The notes beneath the pieces are model-generated. The model was not told the origin of the DNA and did not search any database. It saw only the letters and a program-made list of their open reading frames with translations. Shown here one piece after another: positions 10,860 through 23,196 of a stretch of DNA of 64,000 nt. The stretch's first letter is position 1; every line of letters starts with the position of its first letter. Origin of the DNA: Rhizobium sp. GN54 (lineage in GTDB: Bacteria; Pseudomonadota; Alphaproteobacteria; Rhizobiales; Rhizobiaceae); NCBI RefSeq assembly GCF_021026345.1, contig NZ_JAJNCZ010000004.1, positions 434,001 through 498,000 of the forward strand. The letters are read 5' to 3'. The position numbers were made by a program, and so were the translations under genes.

Positions 10860-12455
10860 ATGGCACCTCGCGTACTCGTATCCGACGAACTGTCGGAAAC
10901 CGCCGTCCAGATCTTCCGTGACCGTGGCGTCGACGTCGATTTCCAGCCGCAGCTCGGTAAGGACAAGGAAAAGCTTGCCGAGATCATCGGCAACTACGAC
11001 GGCCTCGCCATCCGCTCCGCCACCAAGGCGACGGAAAAGCTGATCGCGGCGGCGACCAACCTCAAGGTGATCGGCCGCGCCGGCATCGGCGTCGACAATG
11101 TCGACATCCCGGCCGCCTCTCGCCGCGGCATCATCGTCATGAACACGCCGTTCGGCAACTCGATCACCACGGCCGAACACGCGATCGCGCTGATGTTCGC
11201 CGTCGCCCGCCAGCTTCCCGCCGCCGACAGCTCCACCCAGGCCGGCAAGTGGGAGAAGTCGAAGTTTATGGGCGTCGAGATCACCGGCAAGACGCTCGGC
11301 GTCATCGGCGCCGGCAATATCGGCGGCATCGTCTGCAAGAAGGCGATCGGGCTCGGCATGCATGTGCTCGCCTACGATCCGTTCCTGTCGAAGGAGCGCG
11401 CCGAGGAGATGGGCGTGACCAAGGTCGAACTCGACGAGCTCTTGGCCCAGGCCGACTTCATCACCCTGCATGTGCCGATGACCGACAAGACCCGCGGCAT
11501 CCTGAACGCCGCAGCGCTGGCCAAGACCAAGAAGGGCGTGCGGATCATCAACTGCGCCCGCGGCGGTCTCGTCGACGAGAAGGCACTGGCGGACGCGCTG
11601 AAGTCCGGCCATGTCGCCGGCGCCGGCTTCGACGTGTTCGAGGTCGAGCCTGCCACCGAAAGCCCGCTGTTCGGCCTGCCGAACGTCGTCTGCACGCCGC
11701 ATCTCGGCGCGTCGACCACGGAAGCGCAGGAGAACGTCGCCCTGCAGGTCGCCGAGCAGATGTCGGACTACCTGGTCAAGGGTGCCGTCTCAAACGCGAT
11801 CAACATGCCCTCGATCACCGCCGAAGAAGCGCCGATCCTGAAGCCGTTCATCCGGCTTGCCGACGTGCTCGGCGCCTTCGTCGGCCAGGTCACCGAAAGC
11901 GCGATCAAGGAGATCGAGATCCTCTATGACGGCCAGACGGCGACGATGAACACCAAGGCACTGACGAGTGCGGTGCTCGCCGGCCTGATCCGTCCGCAGG
12001 TGGCAGACGTCAACATGGTCTCCGCCCCGATCATGATCAAGGAGAAGGGCATCATCCTCTCCGAGGTCAAGCGCGACAAGTCGGGCGTCTTCGACGGCTA
12101 CATCAAGCTGACGGTCAAGACCGCCAACCAGACCCGCTCGGTCGCCGGCACCGTCTTCTCCGACGGCAAGCCCCGCTTCATCCAGATCAAGGGCATCAAC
12201 CTCGACGCCGATGTCGGCAATCACATGGTCTACATCACCAACACCGACGTTCCCGGCATGATCGGCTTCATCGGCACGACGCTCGGTGCGGCAAACGTCA
12301 ACATCGCCAACTTCCAACTCGGCCGCGAGAAGGAAGCCGGCGACGCGATCGCGCTGCTCTATGTCGACGGCCCGGTGTCCGAGGAAGTTCTCGACAAGCT
12401 GCGCGCCAATGCGGCGATCCGCCAGGCCAAGCCGCTGGTGTTCAACGTCGACTGA
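10860..12455 (+). CDS. serA: D-3-phosphoglycerate dehydrogenase SerA
   Basis: SerA oxidises 3-phosphoglycerate with NAD to 3-phosphohydroxypyruvate, the committed step of serine synthesis. ATG 10860 was chosen over an in-frame upstream ATG because AAGGAGG lies seven bases before it. The 531-aa protein is the long form: the nucleotide-binding GAGNIGG starts at Gly150, the catalytic segment includes NCARGGLVDE and the His281 of PHLGAST, then come an intervening (ASB) domain and a C-terminal ACT domain from about 455 (DVPGMIGFIGTTLG), which usually binds L-serine for feedback inhibition. Confidence 0.97.
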   Translation: MAPRVLVSDELSETAVQIFRDRGVDVDFQPQLGKDKEKLAEIIGNYDGLAIRSATKATEKLIAAATNLKVIGRAGIGVDNVDIPAASRRGIIVMNTPFGNSITTAEHAIALMFAVARQLPAADSSTQAGKWEKSKFMGVEITGKTLGVIGAGNIGGIVCKKAIGLGMHVLAYDPFLSKERAEEMGVTKVELDELLAQADFITLHVPMTDKTRGILNAAALAKTKKGVRIINCARGGLVDEKALADALKSGHVAGAGFDVFEVEPATESPLFGLPNVVCTPHLGASTTEAQENVALQVAEQMSDYLVKGAVSNAINMPSITAEEAPILKPFIRLADVLGAFVGQVTESAIKEIEILYDGQTATMNTKALTSAVLAGLIRPQVADVNMVSAPIMIKEKGIILSEVKRDKSGVFDGYIKLTVKTANQTRSVAGTVFSDGKPRFIQIKGINLDADVGNHMVYITNTDVPGMIGFIGTTLGAANVNIANFQLGREKEAGDAIALLYVDGPVSEEVLDKLRANAAIRQAKPLVFNVD

Positions 12456-12481
12456 TTTCGTCTCCTCCCAGGACGAGCAAG

Positions 12482-12520
12482 GAGGCCCGCGCCGGAGCGA
12501 TCCGGGGCGGGCCTTTTTGT
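12482..12520 (+). terminator. Intrinsic terminator after serA
   Basis: GAGGCCCGC pairs with GCGGGCCT around 12482-12513 (with an inner GCCGG/CCGG extension) and is followed by TTTTTG. Confidence 0.85.
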
Positions 12521-12547
12521 TCATGAGGCGTAAGTTGAACCGCGATT

Positions 12548-12660
12548 GCCCCTCATCCGCCTGCCGGCACCTTCTCCCCGCGCGCGGGGAGAAGGACGAC
12601 TGCCGCAACCTCTCGATCCCCCTTCTCCCCGCTTGCGGGGAGAGGGTCGGGGTGAGGGGC
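12548..12660. repeat. RIME-like double-palindrome element
   Basis: A 113-bp element is bounded by inverted 8-mers GCCCCTCA (12548-12555) and TGAGGGGC (12653-12660). Inside are two large palindromes built on the same CCTTCTCCCCGC core: a perfect 26-bp one at 12570-12595 and a second at about 12621-12644. Size and two-palindrome design match the Rhizobium-specific intergenic mosaic element RIME1. It lies between serA and the GlcG-like gene, with no coding disruption. Confidence 0.8.
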
Positions 12661-12739
12661 ATCTGCGAATGTTGAGGTCAGGTGAGGAGAGAGCTGCAGT
12701 TCCGGGACTATCGGCTACCGCCGCCCGTCTGAGGCGAGG

Positions 12740-13159
12740 TTACACCGCGTCCGCGCCGACCGCCTTCAACGCCGCGCGAGCGACCTCGAAGTCCTGGTCG
12801 CCGGTGCCGGAGCCGACGCCGATGGCGCCGGCGAGCTTGCCTGCGAAGCGGACCGGCAGGCCGCCGGGAAGGTGGGTGACGCCGCCCTGCGAGGCGATGC
12901 CGGCGGCGACGCCGAACTCCGCGGGCATGGCGCCGGTGGCATTGTTGATCGAGGCGGCGGTGCGGGCCTTCGCGCGGGCGGTGTGCATGCTGAGATACTT
13001 GGCGCCGTCCATGCGGAAGCTGGCGATCGTCTCGCCGCTGGCATCGACGACGAAGACGCACTGCGGCACGCCCATCTGCTCGGCATGGGCCACGGCTGCG
13101 GCAAGCAGGTTCATGGCGCCCTTGTGGCTGAGGGTGATCGTTTCGCGGTAGCTGGTCAT
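12740..13159 (-). CDS. GlcG/HbpS-like heme-degrading family protein
   Basis: A 139-aa protein of the GlcG/HbpS (former DUF336) family. It shows the typical opening (amphipathic helix then QCVFVVDASGETIASFRMDGA), the central ARAKARTAASIN helix and the Gly-rich C-terminal strand GAIGVGSGTGDQD. Family members bind heme-like or small organic ligands, or lie beside glycolate and alcohol oxidation genes; no catalytic residue is defined. It is on the same strand as, and 200 bp downstream of, the MFS transporter gene, so the two may be co-transcribed. The exact substrate is unknown. Confidence 0.8.
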   Translation of the reverse strand: MTSYRETITLSHKGAMNLLAAAVAHAEQMGVPQCVFVVDASGETIASFRMDGAKYLSMHTARAKARTAASINNATGAMPAEFGVAAGIASQGGVTHLPGGLPVRFAGKLAGAIGVGSGTGDQDFEVARAALKAVGADAV

Positions 13160-13318
13160 GTCTGTCTCCTGTGTTTCGCGTCACCATAGCGTGGCAGGAG
13201 AGGCAAAGGCAGCCGGCGCGGCGCGAAAATGACTTTCGTCGCAGGGGAGAAAATCAGCCGGTGCGGACGTTCGGGGGAGGCGCCCGACAGGCCGGGCAGG
13301 AGCATTCGGGAAGCGTCT

Positions 13319-13342
13319 CCGCGCCGGTGGGTGCCGGCGCGG
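13319..13342 (-). terminator. Hairpin after the MFS gene
   Basis: A perfect 9-bp inverted repeat CCGCGCCGG / CCGGCGCGG with a 6-nt loop lies just past the stop of the MFS gene on the minus strand. No U-run follows, so it is a weak or Rho-assisted terminator at best. Confidence 0.4.
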
Positions 13343-13355
13343 AAACCTCGCATCG

Positions 13356-14691
13356 TCAAGCGGTCGGGACAGGTTCCCTGATCTTGCCGCCGATCGAGAA
13401 CGACAGGATGGCGGAGACCAGCATCAGGCCGCCGACGATGTACATCGGCATCTCGAAAAGACCCGTCGCATCCCGTACCGCGCCGGTGATGTATGGGGCG
13501 GCAAAGCCTGCGAGGTTGCCGATCGTGTTGATCAGCGCGATGCCGGCTGCAGCACCTGCACCCGAGAGGAAGCGGCCGGGGATCGACCAGAAGTTCGGCA
13601 GCGCCGAGAAGATCGAGCACGCCGTGACGGTGATGACGGCAATCGTCGCCTCGGGCGAGTTCATCGACAGCGCCAGCGGAATGCTGAGCGCGCCGACCAG
13701 CGCCGGGATGCCGATGTGCCAGACGCGGACACCGCGCTTGCTGGCGTCGCGGCTCCAGAAGAACAGCGCGATGGCGGCCCGGCAGGTAGGGGATCGCCGT
13801 GATCAGGCCCTTGTCGAACACGTCGAACTTGGTGCCGAATTTTTCCTCGAAGCCGCCGATGATCGTCGGCAGGAAGAAGGCGAGCGCATAGAGGCCGTAG
13901 ATCAGGCCGAAGTAGATCGCCGACAGCAGCCAGACGCGGCCGTCCTTGAGCGCGGCGCCGGTCATGCGGCCGTGACCGCCGCCTGCCTTGACCTTGTCTT
14001 CTTTCGCCAGTTCACCGTTCAGCCAGTCCTTCTCGTCCTGGGTCAGCCACCCGGCGTCGTTCGGCCGGTCAGGCAGGTAGAACCAGGTGGCGATGCCGAC
14101 CAGGATGGCGGGAACGGAGACGCCGAAGAACATGATCCGCCAGCCTTCGAGGCCGAAGGCACCGTGGACTTGGATGAGGGCCGAGGCGATCGGCGCGCCA
14201 ATGACGGTGGTCAGCGGCTGGGCGAGGTAGAACAGCGCCAGGATCTTGGCGCGGTGGCGCGAGGGGACCCACATGCTGAGGAACAGGATCGCGCCCGGGA
14301 AGAAGCCGGCCTCGGCGATGCCGAGCAGGAAGCGCAGGATGTAGAGTTCGGTGGCGCTGCTCACCCAGGTGAACAGCAGCGACACGATGCCCCAGCTGAC
14401 CATGATGCGGGCCAGCCACTTGCGCGCGCCGAACTTGTGCAGGGCGAGGTTGCTCGGGATTTCGAGCACGATGTAGCCGAAGAAGAAGATGCCGGCGGCA
14501 AAGCCGAACTGCGCGGCCGTGAGCCCGAGGTCTTGCGTCATCCCGTTCGGGCCGGCAAACGAGATCGCCGTGCGGTCAAGGAAGTTGATGAAGAACATCA
14601 AGGCGATGAAGGGTACGAGCCGCCACGAGATCTTGCTGATGGCGGATTGCTCCACCCGATCGGCCTGGGCGACTGGATTTGTTGCGTGCAA
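13356..14691 (-). pseudogene. MFS transporter (ACS family), frameshifted
   Basis: This encodes a 12-TM major facilitator of the anion:cation symporter family (tartrate/phthalate-type carboxylate uptake). The N-terminal 300 residues read normally (FINFLDRTAISFA, helices, the HRAKILALFYLAQPL loop). At about 13778-13780, within a CCC run on the plus strand, the frame breaks: the upstream frame continues into Arg-rich nonsense past 13356, while the correct C-terminal helices (AIALFFWSRDASKRGVRVWH, then GFAAPYITGAVRDATG) lie in the next frame and stop at 13356. The span has one base more than a whole number of codons, consistent with a single-base insertion. It is either a recent pseudogene or a sequencing error. 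Intact length would be about 444 aa. Confidence 0.85.
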
Positions 14692-14999
14692 GGCGTCCTC
14701 CCCTGTGCTGTTACAATGCCCCGCTCACCAGGACAGACGATGAAACGGATTTCGAGCCCGCACGGACGGGCAGTCCGGTGGAGCGAACTTTGCGTTGCAG
14801 GCTGCAGCGATGAGTTGTCTAAAACTCACTCTGGTCGCCTCTTGCTATGTCCGGAAGAATATGTGCTCCGCCCGGCCCTGCCTGCCCGGCAGCTCCTCGG
14901 GCGATAATATTGGCCGCTGGACAAACTCCGCAATCGATTTATTGTCCGCGGCGTTGTGACTTCAGATCACAACGAATGCGAGGTTCGGAGGACAGGAAA
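14692..14999. promoter_or_regulatory. Divergent MFS / LysR control region
   Basis: A 308-bp intergenic region separates the divergent transporter and regulator genes. It contains the inverted repeat TTGTGA-N7-TCACAA at 14954-14972, which includes the LysR-type T-N11-A pattern (T14957 to A14969) and ends 28 bp before the regulator start. This is a good candidate for the LysR-family operator serving both promoters. The rest is moderately AT-rich, with no gene seen. Confidence 0.55.
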
Positions 15000-15902
15000 G
15001 TGAGCCAGCCCCTGCCGTCGCTGACGGCGCTCAAGGCCTTCGAGGCGACCGTGCGCCACAGGAGCATGACGCTTGCCGCCGAGGAGTTGTTCGTCACGCA
15101 CGGGGCGGTGAGCCGGCACATCAAGGGGCTCGAGACGCTGCTCGGCGTGCTGCTCCTGAACCGGAACGCCAAGTCGACTGATCCGACGCCCGAGGGGATC
15201 CAGCTTGCCGAGGGGCTGGGCACGGCGTTCCGCCTGATCCAGACCAGCATCGAGAGGGTGAAGCCGCGGCCGCTGACGCTGTCCTGCTCGTCGTCGATCA
15301 TGATGCGCTGGATCATCCCGCACATCTCGCAGTTCCACGAGCTGCATCCGGAGATCGAGCTGCAGTTCAACATGAACTACGACCGCATCGACTTCATGCG
15401 CGACAAGATCAGCGTGGCGATCCGCAGCAGCACGATCGCGCCGCCGCCGGATGCGCTGATGCGCGATCTTGCGGCGGAATGGATCGGGCCGGTCTGTTCG
15501 CCGGCCTATCTTTCGGCCAATCCCGTCGGCGCGCCGGCCGATCTGGCGGAGGCGGCGCTGCTTGCGACCAACACGCGGCCGGAGGCCTGGCAGGACTGGA
15601 TTGCGGCCTCGGGCGTTCCGCTGAAGGCGGCGCCGACCCGCGGCAGCTTCGATCATTTCTATCTGCTGATCCAGGCGGCGGGGTTCGGGCTCGGCTTTGC
15701 CGTCGTTCCCAAGATGCTGGTCCTCGACGACCTCGCCTCGGGAAGGCTCGTGGCGCCCTTCGGCTTTGCCAAGGGGCCGCGGCGGCTGGTGCTGTGGATC
15801 TCGCCGCACGTCGCAACCCGGCCGGATACGCTGGCGCTGGAGCGCTGGCTCACCGAGACGATCCCGGCGAGCCTGGAGCGGGCCGATGCCGGCCGGCCCT
15901 GA
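15000..15902 (+). CDS. LysR-family transcriptional regulator (GcvA-like)
   Basis: A 300-aa LysR-type regulator. The winged HTH is at residues 1-65 (LTALKAFEATVRHRSMTLAAEEL, then THGAVSRHIKGLE), of the GcvA subfamily type, followed by a periplasmic-binding-like effector domain. The start is set at GTG 15000, with GGAGGA 7 bases upstream; an in-frame ATG at 14976 is possible but would place the ribosome binding site inside the gene. It diverges from the frameshifted carboxylate-type transporter and probably regulates it. The inducer is unknown. Confidence 0.88.
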   Translation: MSQPLPSLTALKAFEATVRHRSMTLAAEELFVTHGAVSRHIKGLETLLGVLLLNRNAKSTDPTPEGIQLAEGLGTAFRLIQTSIERVKPRPLTLSCSSSIMMRWIIPHISQFHELHPEIELQFNMNYDRIDFMRDKISVAIRSSTIAPPPDALMRDLAAEWIGPVCSPAYLSANPVGAPADLAEAALLATNTRPEAWQDWIAASGVPLKAAPTRGSFDHFYLLIQAAGFGLGFAVVPKMLVLDDLASGRLVAPFGFAKGPRRLVLWISPHVATRPDTLALERWLTETIPASLERADAGRP

Positions 15903-15932
15903 GGTCGATTGCCGGAGTGAAGCGGGGAGCGT

Positions 15933-16829
15933 TCAGACCGGCTTCGGCCGGCCCCATTCCGCAATTGCGATGCCGCAAATGACGAGGCCGATCGCGACGA
16001 AGTGGAACGGCTGGAAGGTTTCGCCGATCAGGACAATCGACAGCAGCATGCCGAAGACGGGGATGGCGTTGATGAAGAGGCCGGCGCGGTTCGGGCCGAT
16101 CAGTTCGACGCCGCGCACCCACAGCACCTGCGACATCAGCGAGGGGAAGATCGCCGCATAGAGAACGATGGCCCAGCCGGTGGCATCGGGCACGATCGTC
16201 CGCCCGGCAGACGCCTCCCACCACAGGAGCGGCAGCGAGCTGACCAGCGCGCCGATGGCGGGGGCGGCGATGAAGCTCTGCCAGTGCATCACCGGCTTCC
16301 AGCGCAGGGAGACGGTGTAGGCCGCATAGACGAGACAGGCCAGCAGCATCAGCATGTCGCCGAAGTTGAACTCGAGTTCCAGCAACGAGGTCAGGTCGCC
16401 ATGCGCCGAGGTCACCAGCACGCCCAGCAGCGTCACGCTGAAGCCCACGAGCTGGGCGGGCGAGGCGGGCGTGCGGAACAGGGCGAAATTCATGAGGAAG
16501 ATCAGCATCGGGATGCCGGCCTGCTCGAGCACCACATTGATGACGCTGGTATGGCCTACAGCGGTGTAGAGCAGGGCGTTGAACAGGGTGAAGCCGGCGG
16601 CGCCATAGAGGAAGAGGAGCAGCCAATGGGCTTTGATCTGCGCCCAGTCGCGCCTGATCTGCGGGGTCATGAAGGCGATGACGATGGCGGATGCGATCAG
16701 CCAGCGCAGCGTCGTCAGCATCATCGGGCTGACATGGCCGATGGCGAGCTTGCCGGCGACCGAATTGCCGCCCCAGAGGAACGTGGTCACGCAGAGATAG
16801 AAATAGGCCTTCCGGTTCACTGCCGTCAT
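15933..16829 (-). CDS. EamA/DMT-family transporter
   Basis: A 298-aa inner-membrane protein with ten predicted helices arranged as two EamA repeats, the drug/metabolite transporter fold. The start is set at ATG 16829 ([27 protein letters not shown]), preceded by GAGGGA; the open frame extends upstream into the purA promoter region. The first repeat begins [13 protein letters not shown] and the second around [20 protein letters not shown]. Substrates of such transporters (metabolites, amino acids) cannot be read from sequence. It converges with the LysR gene 31 bases away and diverges from purA. Confidence 0.85.
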   Translation of the reverse strand: MTAVNRKAYFYLCVTTFLWGGNSVAGKLAIGHVSPMMLTTLRWLIASAIVIAFMTPQIRRDWAQIKAHWLLLFLYGAAGFTLFNALLYTAVGHTSVINVVLEQAGIPMLIFLMNFALFRTPASPAQLVGFSVTLLGVLVTSAHGDLTSLLELEFNFGDMLMLLACLVYAAYTVSLRWKPVMHWQSFIAAPAIGALVSSLPLLWWEASAGRTIVPDATGWAIVLYAAIFPSLMSQVLWVRGVELIGPNRAGLFINAIPVFGMLLSIVLIGETFQPFHFVAIGLVICGIAIAEWGRPKPV

Positions 16830-17016
16830 CGGGGATCCCTCGTTCCCCGCTTCGATAGGGGCGAGCGGAGAAATAGGGGCTATTTGCCGATTCCGCCATG
16901 CAAAAAGCAGGTTGCGCCGGTACAACAGGGTCGCTTTCACGAAAACTACACAGTATAGATGCGCGGGTTTTCAGAGTGCGCGCCCGAAAAGTGCGCAAGA
17001 AGCAGGATTGAGCGAA

Positions 17017-18321
<1,305 letters not shown>

Positions 18322-18390
18322 GATTCGATTTGACACTGTTCCGGACTGGATTCGCGACCACGAAAGGCCGGAGATCACGAGAAAGTTCTT

Positions 18391-20664
<2,274 letters not shown>

Positions 20665-20689
20665 CGCAGGTTTTTCCGGTGCGCATGAA

Positions 20690-20725
20690 GAAAGGCCTCG
20701 CACGGCGTGCGGGGCCTTCGGCTTG
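20690..20725 (+). terminator. Terminator after the acidic protein gene
   Basis: AAGGCCTCGCAC pairs with GTGCGGGGCCTT (one wobble) across a short loop. The U-run is weak. Confidence 0.65.
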
Positions 20726-20848
20726 TTGGCGGCCCGTTCATGCCGGGATCGCCCCCTTCATCCGTCTTCCGGGCCCCTTGGGCAGCTTGATCGAAAACGG
20801 ACGCCCGGAACGGAAAAGGGGTGTCATCCCCGGGAACGGATCGGCCCG

Positions 20849-20876
20849 CCCGATGCGGGATCGGGCGGGCCGGAAA
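20849..20876 (-). terminator. Hairpin downstream of rpoH
   Basis: A 12-bp GC-rich inverted repeat GGCCCGCCCGAT / ATCGGGCGGGCC with a 5-nt loop lies between the acidic-protein gene and the rpoH stop. It is probably a terminator for rpoH on the minus strand, although no U-run follows. Confidence 0.5.
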
Positions 20877-20901
20877 TCATGCGGCGTCGGTCGCGGCCCT
20901 G

Positions 20902-21807
20902 TCAGGCCTGCTCGATCACCCGAACGGCGTTGGCCTGCTCGGCGGCGAGCTTGACTACGGCTTCCTGCACCTTTTCGAAGGCGCGGACCTCGATCTGGCG
21001 GACGCGCTCGCGGCTGATGTCGAACTCGGTGGAGAGTTCTTCCAGCGTGACCGGATCCTCGGACAGTCGCCGGGCCTCGAAGATGCGCCGTTCGCGGTCG
21101 TTCAGGACGCCCATGGCGCGCGACAGCATGGCGCGGCGGGTATCCAGCTCGTCCTGCTCGATCAGCGTTTCTTCCTGGCTGTCGCGGTCGTCGACGAGCC
21201 AGTCCTGCCACTGGCCGGAATCGCCTTCGCTGGCCTTGATCGGCGCGTTCAGCGAGGCGTCGCCGGACAGCCGCCGGTTCATCGACACGACTTCCTCTTC
21301 GGACACCTGCAGCTTGGTGGCGATCTCGGCCACCTGGTCAGGCCGCAGGTCGCCGTCCTCGATGGCCTGGATCTTGCCCTTCATGCGGCGCAGGTTGAAG
21401 AACAGCCGCTTCTGGTTTGCGGTCGTGCCCATCTTCACCAGCGACCAGGACCGCAGGATATATTCCTGGATCGCAGCCTTGATCCACCACATCGCATAGG
21501 TGGCCAGCCGGAAGCCGCGCTCGGGGTCGAACTTCTTGACGGCCTGCATCAGGCCGACATTGCCCTCGGAGATGACTTCGCCGATCGGCAGGCCGTAGCC
21601 GCGATAGCCCATGGCGATCTTGGCCACGAGGCGCAGATGGCTCGTCACCAGCTGGTGCGCGGCGCCGCGGTCGTCATGTTCCTGGTAGCGCTTGGCGAGC
21701 ATGTATTCCTGCTGCGGCTCAAGCATGGGAAACTTGCGGATTTCGTCGAGATATCGATTGAGACCGCCTTCTCCGGCGGTAATAGACGGCAATGTATTGC
21801 GGGCCAT
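20902..21807 (-). CDS. rpoH: Heat-shock sigma factor RpoH (sigma-32)
   Basis: An alternative sigma factor of 301 aa. It has region 1.2 (LNRYLDEIRKFPML), region 2 with the -10 recognition helix (FRLATYAMWWIKAAIQEYILRSWSLVK), the RpoH-box-like sequence QKRLFFNLR just after it that separates sigma-32 from other group members, and region 4 HTH (LEELSTEFDISRERVRQIE). ATG 21807 was chosen because AAGGGG precedes it; a longer in-frame extension is unlikely. It resembles RpoH1, the main heat-shock sigma of rhizobia, more than a stress paralogue, but the number of rpoH genes cannot be known here. Confidence 0.95.
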   Translation of the reverse strand: MARNTLPSITAGEGGLNRYLDEIRKFPMLEPQQEYMLAKRYQEHDDRGAAHQLVTSHLRLVAKIAMGYRGYGLPIGEVISEGNVGLMQAVKKFDPERGFRLATYAMWWIKAAIQEYILRSWSLVKMGTTANQKRLFFNLRRMKGKIQAIEDGDLRPDQVAEIATKLQVSEEEVVSMNRRLSGDASLNAPIKASEGDSGQWQDWLVDDRDSQEETLIEQDELDTRRAMLSRAMGVLNDRERRIFEARRLSEDPVTLEELSTEFDISRERVRQIEVRAFEKVQEAVVKLAAEQANAVRVIEQA

Positions 21808-22001
21808 AGAGCACCCCTTTCCGATCTTGATCGGCTCCCTCTGAGGATCTTGCGAAGCCTGCTGAAAGGCAAGCCGAAATGGCGCGGGCCTTCTCCGACC
21901 CCGCACCAGCCCACGTACCAGATAAGTGCGGCGAAAGGGTGATTCAAGGCATCACGAAGGCGTTACAACATTACAAATGCGTAATGAAAGAACAGGTCCG
22001 A

Positions 22002-22787
22002 TCAGCGGTAGACGCGTTCGGAAAGACCGCGCATACCGGCATGCACCATCAGCTCATAGACCATGCGCCGGCCCATCGGATTGTGCAATCGCACCGTCTT
22101 CGACCCGAGGAACTGGGTATCGAGGTGGCGGAAGGCGGCAAGGTCCGGGGCCTCGCTGATCGCTCGGTAGTAGAAGTCGTGATAGTCCCGGCGGCAGACA
22201 TAGGTCTTGTACTTGGTCATGCAGAAGGCGGTAAACGTGTCCTTCCGCTCGCGCAGGAAATCGGCGACGCCCACCGTCACCTCCGGCCAGGCGGGGTTGA
22301 AGGTGTCGTCGAAGGCGATGATGCCGTGCGCCTCGAGCGTGTCGGTCGCAAGGGCCGTGTCGGAGACGACGTGTTCCAGCATATGGCCGCCGTCGATGCT
22401 GAAGAAGCGCGTCCGGCCGATCCTGTCGGTGATGTCGGACGGCCTGAGCCCGGTGCTGTCGCCCCTGATGATCAGGTCCTCGTCGACCGCGAGCCCCAGC
22501 CGCCTGCCGTAGTCGAGGAAGCGCTGGTACTGCGTCGGTGCGCCGGCGCCATCCCCGCCGAGGTCGAAGAGATCGATGGCGAGGATCCTGCCGGCGTCGC
22601 CGACGATCTTCTTCATCAGGTAATAGGAGCGGCCGTAGAACACGCCGATCTCAGCAATGCCGCCGCCCATGCCGGCCTTCGTCTGCGCCTGCAGCAGGGA
22701 GAGAAAGACAAGCGCGTCGGGCGGGTCGATATAACCTTCGACTGTCTGCAGATCGTTGAAAATGAATTTGCGGAGTTGCGCGTTCAT
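22002..22787 (-). CDS. Class I SAM-dependent methyltransferase, unknown substrate
   Basis: A 261-aa protein with a Rossmann methyltransferase core of the Methyltransf_24 type: motif I IAEIGVFYGRS, an acidic motif II residue in LAIDLFD, and later FFSIDGGHMLEHVVSD and GIIAFDDTF, typical of O-methyltransferases acting on sugar or macrolide-like substrates. The start was placed at ATG 22787; the frame could begin at TTG 22856, and the Shine-Dalgarno is poor in both cases. It is inserted between rpoH and rluD, and its 5' flank is unusually AT-rich, suggesting acquisition. The substrate cannot be read from sequence. Confidence 0.75.
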   Translation of the reverse strand: MNAQLRKFIFNDLQTVEGYIDPPDALVFLSLLQAQTKAGMGGGIAEIGVFYGRSYYLMKKIVGDAGRILAIDLFDLGGDGAGAPTQYQRFLDYGRRLGLAVDEDLIIRGDSTGLRPSDITDRIGRTRFFSIDGGHMLEHVVSDTALATDTLEAHGIIAFDDTFNPAWPEVTVGVADFLRERKDTFTAFCMTKYKTYVCRRDYHDFYYRAISEAPDLAAFRHLDTQFLGSKTVRLHNPMGRRMVYELMVHAGMRGLSERVYR

Positions 22788-23196
22788 TTCTTGCCGGGCA
22801 CCCGTATCCGTTGCGGCGTTCAGGTGCAGACGACAGGTTCTCTGGAGCGTCGTCAAAAAAGGTGCTCGAGAACACCTCTCATCCTGATTTCGACCATTGT
22901 ATTTTGCAGTGCAAAAAGATCGACAAATAAAGCAAAAGTTTGTCTCTCTTCTTGGTTGCCGAATGCAACTGCAATCCTGAATAGGTCTATTCTTCTATTC
23001 ATTTGATTCAATACGGAATATTTCTGAAAGTTCTACAGGCTGAGTTTCTCTGATGCGTGCGTTGCCGAACATGCCGCCGTGTCACGGAGGGTGCGCGGGA
23101 ACATTACTTCCGAGGTGTGGCCGGCTCCGAAAGGATGCGCAGCGACGTATACCCGGCTGGCCTGCCGGCGGGCGCGGCGTCACCCCTGAGGGGTGC
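22788..23196. other. Gene-free stretch with AT-rich promoter region
   Basis: No gene is seen. Bases about 22880-23050 are strikingly AT-rich against the local background, with runs such as AAAAGATC and TTTGATTC, and probably contain the methyltransferase promoter. The remainder up to the rluD stop is ordinary GC-rich spacer. Confidence 0.5.

Noticed and set aside
12548-12660. CRISPR-like repeat cluster
   Set aside because: Only two palindromes with no regular spacers; matches a RIME-type element.
14954-14972. CRP/FNR-type site (TGTGA-spacer-TCACA)
   Set aside because: The spacer is 7, not 6, and the place matches a LysR-type site better.
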